Shown here piece after piece: positions 34,650 through 40,123 of a DNA stretch of 40,123 nt. Under the pieces are notes generated by a model. That model was not told where the DNA came from, searched no databases, and worked only from the letters and a program-made list of their open reading frames with translations. The stretch covers positions 1-40,123 of the forward strand of contig JAJYDO010000017.1 of the NCBI GenBank assembly GCA_021777355.1. Reading direction: 5' to 3'. The translations under genes were made by a program, and so were the position numbers. This DNA comes from Actinomycetes bacterium. GTDB lineage: Bacteria > Actinomycetota > Acidimicrobiia > Acidimicrobiales > JABEUL01. Each line of letters starts with the position of its first letter. Position 1 is the stretch's first letter.

Positions 34650-36455
34650 ATGGGGCCTTTGGTAGTCAACGTTAAGAGTCTGTTGCTTGGGAAATCTCAG
34701 GCAAATACCGACAAGTTAGAGGGAGTATTCGATCCACGGTGGATCAGGGTATTCACAATTCACTGGGCAATTGCGGTGCTAGCTTCTACCGCAATTGCAG
34801 TTTTCCTGCATGGGGAACTTCCATATATTATTATCATCGTTTTTGCCTCAGGGCCCTTGGTTGGTCCGGCGATTGTGTTGGGAACCCTCCTGGTGAGGAA
34901 GGGTCCGCCGGAGCACCTGCATATATGGCAAGGCTGGCTGCATGGGTTGAAATTATTCTTCCTCTGGGGTTTCATGATAGGAACTGCGGCAATCGCGCAG
35001 TGGTTGACTCAAAATAGACCTCACTGGGGCTTAGTTTGGGAAGTTTTGCGGGTGGTTGGGCCCTTCTATGGGATCATGACTTTTTTGTTCTGGAGTTGGT
35101 CAGTAAAGCAGACAATGAAGCTGGCACCCAGTATCTGGCAACGCGCCGAACTCATTACCAATATCACAATGGCAGTTGTAATAATTGTGCTTCCTTTCAC
35201 CATTGTATTCGGGCCAGCTGTAATTCCAACTTGGGAACGTGTCCAACCTACTCTTCGATTTTTAAGTGCAGCCGTCGGAATCGCAGCGATTCTTGTGTGG
35301 GTCGGAGCCATGATGGATCTGTTGAAAATAAAATCCGGCCGAAGAGCGGTATCAGTCGATGCACTAGATGTCTTAATGGCCGTCGTGATACTTGCAGGAC
35401 CTGCAATGCTTGCCATTGAATCTCGCCTAACTTACGAAAAAGAAATCATGTGGTTTTTGCTTCCTATTATGACAATGGCTTTTTTGTTGCCTGGCGTGGC
35501 AGGAGCCACAGTTATGACATTTGCCCGCCTTCCCCGAGGAGAACGTGAAATAGTTGGGGCTTTACTTGGACTTTTAGCAACAGCAAGTATCCAGGCCTGG
35601 CTTCAAATTCTAGAAGTTTTAAACGATTTTAGGTTTCCAATTTGGCCCTTCATCTTTGCAGAGACAGTTAATTTTGGTTTCTTTATGATAGTCCCTCTCT
35701 TGGAAAGGCGATCTTATTCACGCGGACTAGACCGCCTCTCGGCAAGGGCCCAACTTAGGAGTTGGAACTTGATGCCGGCAATAATGTTCGCAGGTATAGT
35801 TTTGTTGCTGATTGAGACTTGGAATGTGCGACAGTCCATTACTTGGGCGCCTTGGTTTTCAGCATTTATTTTGGTGGCACTTATAGCATTTGCAACAATT
35901 CGCCACATGTTCATCGTCGTTGAGACAAGATCTCTTTACAGGGAACTCGAAAGTCTCGCACGAGAATTATATGCCCAGGCAAGATCAGATCCCCTAACTG
36001 GACTAGAGAATAGAAGGTCACTTACTGAGTCTCTTGACCAACTACTGGCTCAGACAAAGAGGTCAAAGGCGCCATTCTGTTTGATAATGATCGACTTAGA
36101 TAATTTCAAGAGTTACAACGATAACCATGGACATCTCGCCGGAGATCGGTTTTTACAGGTCTTGGCAATGAATATTCGTGAGTCAATCCGGGAACAAGAC
36201 TTTGCTGCAAGATTTGGAGGGGAAGAATTCTGCTTGGTTCTCCCAAATACTCCGTTAAAAGGAGCTGAGCAGTTGGCATCTAATCTTAAGGTTATGCTCA
36301 AATCTGAAGTTTTGATGGAGCGAGATATGACATTTTCCGCAGGTATTGCCGAGTGGCAATATGGCGAAGATCAGGAAGATTTGATCAAGCGGGCTGATGA
36401 AGCATTATATCGAGCAAAAGCTGACGGAAGAGATCGTATCTACTTGGCCATTTAA
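34650..36455 (+). CDS. Membrane-bound diguanylate cyclase (GGDEF), second of a tandem pair
   Basis: 601 residues with the same layout as its neighbour: about ten membrane segments (~30-400), a linker and a GGDEF domain with FGGEEF (from residue 523), REQD as RxxD inhibitory site and DLDNFKSYNDNHGH. Parallels to the first copy include HGLKLFFLWGF against LGLKLFYIWGF, HWGLVWEVLRV against HWSMFWIWMRV, and GLDRLSARAQLRSW against GLDRLSPHQQLRKR. Both look catalytically complete. The copies have diverged far more in the membrane part than in the cyclase part, suggesting different signals. It lies 86 bases downstream on the same strand. The start ATG has no strong ribosome site. Confidence 0.93.
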   Translation: MGPLVVNVKSLLLGKSQANTDKLEGVFDPRWIRVFTIHWAIAVLASTAIAVFLHGELPYIIIIVFASGPLVGPAIVLGTLLVRKGPPEHLHIWQGWLHGLKLFFLWGFMIGTAAIAQWLTQNRPHWGLVWEVLRVVGPFYGIMTFLFWSWSVKQTMKLAPSIWQRAELITNITMAVVIIVLPFTIVFGPAVIPTWERVQPTLRFLSAAVGIAAILVWVGAMMDLLKIKSGRRAVSVDALDVLMAVVILAGPAMLAIESRLTYEKEIMWFLLPIMTMAFLLPGVAGATVMTFARLPRGEREIVGALLGLLATASIQAWLQILEVLNDFRFPIWPFIFAETVNFGFFMIVPLLERRSYSRGLDRLSARAQLRSWNLMPAIMFAGIVLLLIETWNVRQSITWAPWFSAFILVALIAFATIRHMFIVVETRSLYRELESLARELYAQARSDPLTGLENRRSLTESLDQLLAQTKRSKAPFCLIMIDLDNFKSYNDNHGHLAGDRFLQVLAMNIRESIREQDFAARFGGEEFCLVLPNTPLKGAEQLASNLKVMLKSEVLMERDMTFSAGIAEWQYGEDQEDLIKRADEALYRAKADGRDRIYLAI

Positions 36456-36521
36456 TTCAAATAGTCCAGGCAATTAATGCCGAGACTATTGCTTACATTT
36501 AGCGTCTAGATGCATTTACTT

Positions 36522-38354
36522 TTACGGTTTTTTGGCAACCACTCGATAAGCTCCGGCTCGCCATACCTTCGAAGTGACAAGGGCTAAAAACTGATCTAAA
36601 ACAAATGTCAAAGGCAATAAGGCAACCGCCATGATTCCCGCACAGCTCCGCTTTACTTTGGCCCAGGTTGCTTGGCGATTGATCCAAGGAAGCGTAGGCG
36701 GAGGAGCTAAATGATTCAGAAAAAGTAAAAGAGCAGTTGAGATATCGAGCATCATTCCCGTTGAAACAGTCGAGGCGCTTACAATTTCAAACCCCGCCTG
36801 TTTGACCTCTTCCACAAGATTTTCCATTGGCATCATATGCTGATGCTGCGGTTGAAACCATGGCATCCAATACTGTCCCAGTATTCTAGCTGTCCCACAG
36901 GATGGATTTGGATTTTCAATGAGAAAATAGCCGCCACTTGATAGCGACTTATAGGCTGCTGATATCTCAACAATTGGGTCTCTAGTGTGTTCGAGATAAT
37001 GAAACATGGAAACTACTTCATACTCCGTCGGAAGTGAGCCTGCAAGCTCCGGGAACAGACCTAAATATGAATTGGCGAGCCATCCGCGCTTCTTTGCCTC
37101 ATTGATACTTTCCGACAAATCAATGCCATCGAAGCAGCAGTCCTCCCGAAGAGTCTTTGCCACTAATCCAAAGTGACCGTGTCCAGCTCCAACGTCTAAC
37201 CACTTCGTCACTTTCATCTCAAGAGGCAGCATTTTTACTCTCTGTAAGTAGCTATAGTCAGAAATTGAAAATAGCTGGCTTGACCAGTCCTCCCACATGC
37301 CCTCATAAAAGTCCTTGTAATAAAAGTTTAGGCCCTCAATTGAAAGTCTCGGATTTTGGAAATAATGGCCGCAGGCAAGACACTTGGAGACTGTGAATTT
37401 TCCGGGCTTATTTTGCAATAGGTCCCTCGATTTGACTACGTCCTTGACATTGGCAGCGTGGCACATCGGGCAAGTTGAAACCTTTTTTTCAAAAAACCTA
37501 TCGGTCCCATCCGAAAGGAGTTCTCTGTATTGCATCTTCAGCTCATCTCTATCTACCGGTGCCGACAATTGGCTCGCATAACTTTCTTTTGAGCGAACCT
37601 TGGGAGTAATAAATAGTGAGACAATCGGAATAAATGGCCTTAAAATGCTTGAGATTACTAGTCCTTTAGGCCTAAGTTTTGATCCCAAAAAAGTGATAGA
37701 TGGCAAAATCGCAAACCCGACAATTGGCAGTAATCCAAAGAAAGGATCAGCTGCAAAGAAAAGTATCATAGATATAAGTGGAACAAACGAGCCATAAGTT
37801 CTGAGCCCCGACGCTGGCCCAAGTCTGGCATTAAATACTTCCTTCCTCTCAGCCAAGCTCATCCGCTTTGAAGATTTGCCTTTGACGATTAGATAGTTGG
37901 TCTTATATGGTGAAAATTTCTTTAGCCTTGCCATGACTAGCTCGCAATTGAGTGCGTCGACCCGATCAACCTCGCCTAAACCAGCCCGCTTCAGTGTATC
38001 TTCATTTACAGCTACTGCAAAATGTGCAGATACTCCCTTTGACAAAGGAGAGTTCTGGTTAAAAGATAAACTTCTCACAAGGTCAAGGGCCTCTAACGTT
38101 GAGATTTTCTCAGGGATCAAGTCTGCAACTTGGTTTCCATTAGCCAAGACATGATCACTCAAATTGCAAACTTCGGGCTCGCTCAGGTCTCCTCTGCAAC
38201 TTATAATTCGCAACTCGGCGGGAGTGCGGGCATTTTTTTGGGACTGTCCTAAGTATATGGTGTCAATTTTTTTAACAGTAGATCTAAGTCTAAGGCCATT
38301 TAGGACGCATGCCAAAAGAATAAGCGTGCAGAAAATATCAAGGGTAACTTTCAC
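36522..38354 (-). CDS. Membrane-associated methyltransferase with zinc ribbon, first copy
   Basis: 610 residues. An N-terminal membrane segment (TLDIFCTLILLACVLNGL) is followed by an unrecognised ~120-residue region, a double-segment hydrophobic stretch (~190-235) and a zinc ribbon (CPMC...CLACGHYFQNPRLS). An SAM-dependent methyltransferase domain follows with WLDVGAGHGHFGLVA and MFHYLEHTRDP. A C-terminal hydrophobic helix lies near 580. The zinc ribbon plus methyltransferase pairing recalls sugar or peptide C-methyltransferases and exopolysaccharide-linked proteins. The start is GTG three bases after the upstream gene, whose product shares the core (FYYKDFYEG, WMPWFQPQHQHM). The two are tandem paralogues. 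The acceptor is unknown. Confidence 0.88.
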   Translation of the reverse strand: MKVTLDIFCTLILLACVLNGLRLRSTVKKIDTIYLGQSQKNARTPAELRIISCRGDLSEPEVCNLSDHVLANGNQVADLIPEKISTLEALDLVRSLSFNQNSPLSKGVSAHFAVAVNEDTLKRAGLGEVDRVDALNCELVMARLKKFSPYKTNYLIVKGKSSKRMSLAERKEVFNARLGPASGLRTYGSFVPLISMILFFAADPFFGLLPIVGFAILPSITFLGSKLRPKGLVISSILRPFIPIVSLFITPKVRSKESYASQLSAPVDRDELKMQYRELLSDGTDRFFEKKVSTCPMCHAANVKDVVKSRDLLQNKPGKFTVSKCLACGHYFQNPRLSIEGLNFYYKDFYEGMWEDWSSQLFSISDYSYLQRVKMLPLEMKVTKWLDVGAGHGHFGLVAKTLREDCCFDGIDLSESINEAKKRGWLANSYLGLFPELAGSLPTEYEVVSMFHYLEHTRDPIVEISAAYKSLSSGGYFLIENPNPSCGTARILGQYWMPWFQPQHQHMMPMENLVEEVKQAGFEIVSASTVSTGMMLDISTALLLFLNHLAPPPTLPWINRQATWAKVKRSCAGIMAVALLPLTFVLDQFLALVTSKVWRAGAYRVVAKKP

Positions 38355-38357
38355 TGA

Positions 38358-40123
38358 TCATCCAGAGACACCTTCATAGCGAGCCAGTACGCGATAGGCA
38401 TTGGACCACTCTTTTTTCCTTACGCCCTTCTCAAGCACCTTATCTGTCAGCGCTCCAATCCCAACCGGCACTATCCCGAGAGCAAAGGCTACTTTCCTCT
38501 TGATATGAGATTTCGCAGTAGCTGGCAAAAGCCAAGGGAGTCGAGGGTCGGGAGCAAAAGAATCAAGAGTAAAAAGTGCTGCAAAAAGCAACTCGGCACT
38601 CTGATGGGAGTCTTCCACCTCAAAGTCCACTACTTTAAAGCCTCGCTCCATTAGTGCCTTTTCTAAATTGGCCCTCGGTATCATGTGTTGATGCTGAGGT
38701 TGAAACCATGGCATCCATTTTCCATTGAGGATAGTTCCCCACTTACACTCCGGGTTAGGCACTTCAATAAGAAGGTATCCACCTTTTTTCAAGACCTTTA
38801 CACTTGCATCCAACTCAGCCAAAGGGTCCCTCGTATGTTCTAGATAATGATGCATTGAAACTACGTCGTAGCTATTGTCAATTTCTCCCGCAATTTCAGG
38901 GAAAAGACCTAAGTACCCTTTGTTTATCCATCCTCTATCAACTGCGTCCTCTACACTTTCGCTCAAATCTAATCCATCAAAGACAGTATTGGAAAGAATT
39001 TGCTTTGCCGCAATCGGAAAGTGCCCATGCCCTGTTCCAACATCAAGCCAATTTTTCGGCTCGATGTGCTTTGCAACCAAATTACATCGCCTTGTATAGT
39101 GAATGCCAAGGGAACCAAAAACAGACTCAATCTGTTCGCCACCTAGGCCGTCGTAAAAATCTTTATAGTAAAAGTTGAGGCCTTCAAGGGTCAAACGGGG
39201 ATTTTGGAACACATGTCCACACGTAGCACATTTATCTAAAGTAAATTCGCCGGGTTTATGCTGAATATAGTCTTTGGAGCGAATGAATTCATTGATCGGG
39301 CCTCCCTTGCACCACGGACAAGTAGTCCTTGGTTCTTCAAAAAATCTCTCGATTCCCTGCTCAAGCTCCTTTTGGTAATAAGGACGCCTTGACTCAAACT
39401 TATCCACTTCACCCGAAAGTTTTGGAGAATTAATTAAAGTCTTCAAATTAAGAAATGCCTCGTTGAAGCCCCTGCTAATGGGTGAGATAGAAAGATCTCG
39501 CGGGGCCAAGTTGTTTTTCCTAAATATGATTTGAGGAGCCAATATAAAACTGGCAAAGGAAAATTTGTTTAACAGTTTTCTCGATGCAAACAAAACTGCC
39601 AACACAGTCGCTTCACAAATTCGCATTGCCAGTGGAATCGAATCATAATCCCTGTAAATTCCCCGCCACTCACGCCTTGACCTAACCAAGCCGGAAGAAA
39701 CTTTTAGCCTTGGAGCGATTACTGAAATAAAACTAGTGGCACAACACTGCTTGACGCGCTTTGTAGCTTGGACCATGTCAAAGGGATCCAAAGCTTCAGT
39801 TTTCATCAAGCCAGTCCTATTAAATGCATCCGTTGAAATAACAATTACTTGGTTTGCTCCTCGACCCTCTGCGAGTGGGTTTTTCCTATACTCAATAGGG
39901 TCGTACTCGCGCAGAAACTCAATTGCCCGTGCAACAGGCATATTTAATGGAATGAGATCTACTGCATCAAGCGCATTCGACCTGCAGTATTGCACTGCTT
40001 GTGCCATAGTTCCTACATTGATCACAACTTCCTCGGATGAAATTACCACCCAATCTTCAAGCACGTCGTTCATTGTGAGATCCCCTTCGGGAAGTTCAGC
40101 TAAAACCGGGATCTGGCTAAGTC
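38358..40123 (-). CDS. Zinc-ribbon methyltransferase, second copy, probably truncated by the right edge
   Basis: The frame stays open from the stop at 38358 to the window edge. An internal ATG at 40073 with AAGGGG upstream could be the start (571 residues), but codons before it read LSQIPVLAELPEGDLTMND without a stop, and the sister protein has ~50 residues plus a membrane anchor ahead of the matching point. The gene therefore probably extends beyond 40123. Domains: an N-terminal region shared with the sister, a hydrophobic stretch (~150-180), zinc ribbon CPWC...CATCGHVFQNPRL and methyltransferase WLDVGTGHGHFPIA with HHYLEHTRDP. Three bases separate it from the downstream copy. Function as for the sister is unknown. 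Confidence 0.86.
   Translation of the reverse strand, partial: LSQIPVLAELPEGDLTMNDVLEDWVVISSEEVVINVGTMAQAVQYCRSNALDAVDLIPLNMPVARAIEFLREYDPIEYRKNPLAEGRGANQVIVISTDAFNRTGLMKTEALDPFDMVQATKRVKQCCATSFISVIAPRLKVSSGLVRSRREWRGIYRDYDSIPLAMRICEATVLAVLFASRKLLNKFSFASFILAPQIIFRKNNLAPRDLSISPISRGFNEAFLNLKTLINSPKLSGEVDKFESRRPYYQKELEQGIERFFEEPRTTCPWCKGGPINEFIRSKDYIQHKPGEFTLDKCATCGHVFQNPRLTLEGLNFYYKDFYDGLGGEQIESVFGSLGIHYTRRCNLVAKHIEPKNWLDVGTGHGHFPIAAKQILSNTVFDGLDLSESVEDAVDRGWINKGYLGLFPEIAGEIDNSYDVVSMHHYLEHTRDPLAELDASVKVLKKGGYLLIEVPNPECKWGTILNGKWMPWFQPQHQHMIPRANLEKALMERGFKVVDFEVEDSHQSAELLFAALFTLDSFAPDPRLPWLLPATAKSHIKRKVAFALGIVPVGIGALTDKVLEKGVRKKEWSNAYRVLARYEGVSG

Overview
The window looks like the chromosome of a fairly low-GC (mid-40s % by eye) actinobacterium, most plausibly of class Acidimicrobiia. 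This is inferred from protein character: a CobA-HemD fusion inside a hemA-hemC-cobA/hemD-hemB-hemL operon, a DUF6941-type protein, a long acyl-CoA dehydrogenase, SCP2-type thiolase and GlnA-like ligase of actinobacterial type, and gltX followed by tRNA-Gln and tRNA-Glu. Many starts are TTG or GTG. No phage, IS element or CRISPR array was seen.

Layout. 1-4975 (minus): the complete early tetrapyrrole operon, running off the left edge inside hemL. 5068-9354 (plus): a neutral-ceramidase-like protein whose nucleophilic Ser position is Ala, and an oligopeptidase B-type serine peptidase. 9355-12842: a sparsely coding region with a zinc-ribbon protein and a probable tandem PH-like protein, flanked by similar short sequence motifs. 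12843-15983 (minus): a membrane protein with a RodZ-like external domain, an RmlC-like cupin, a flavin reductase and a metallo-beta-lactamase hydrolase. 16099-20503: alpha/beta hydrolase, MaoC hydratase, DUF6941 protein, methyltransferase and a 553-residue acyl-CoA dehydrogenase, i.e. acyl-CoA metabolism.

20614-27011 (plus) holds zinc alcohol dehydrogenase, SDR, glutamine-synthetase-like ligase, methyltransferase, 3Fe-4S ferredoxin, glutamyl-tRNA synthetase and a YdcF-like protein, closely packed after the dehydrogenase. 27081-29180 has tRNA-Gln(CUG), a lipoprotein with an HNH-like motif, a Bax-inhibitor-1-like protein and tRNA-Glu(CUC). 29559-31079 has two exported proteins of unknown function, followed by a strongly structured intergenic region that may encode an RNA. 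31390-32583 is an SCP2-type thiolase. 32764-36455 is a tandem pair of membrane-bound diguanylate cyclases. 36522-40123 is a tandem pair of zinc-ribbon methyltransferases; the second reading frame stays open to the right edge.

Functional links: GltX charges tRNA-Glu, and glutamyl-tRNA-Glu is the substrate of HemA, so protein synthesis and haem/cobalamin supply meet in this window. The two GGDEF proteins indicate c-di-GMP signalling, perhaps toward surface or polysaccharide functions. The best candidates for something undescribed are the structured RNA-like region at 31181-31329, the Ser-to-Ala ceramidase homologue, and the zinc-ribbon/PH-like module at 10331-12458. All three rest on reading the sequence by eye and need computation to confirm.
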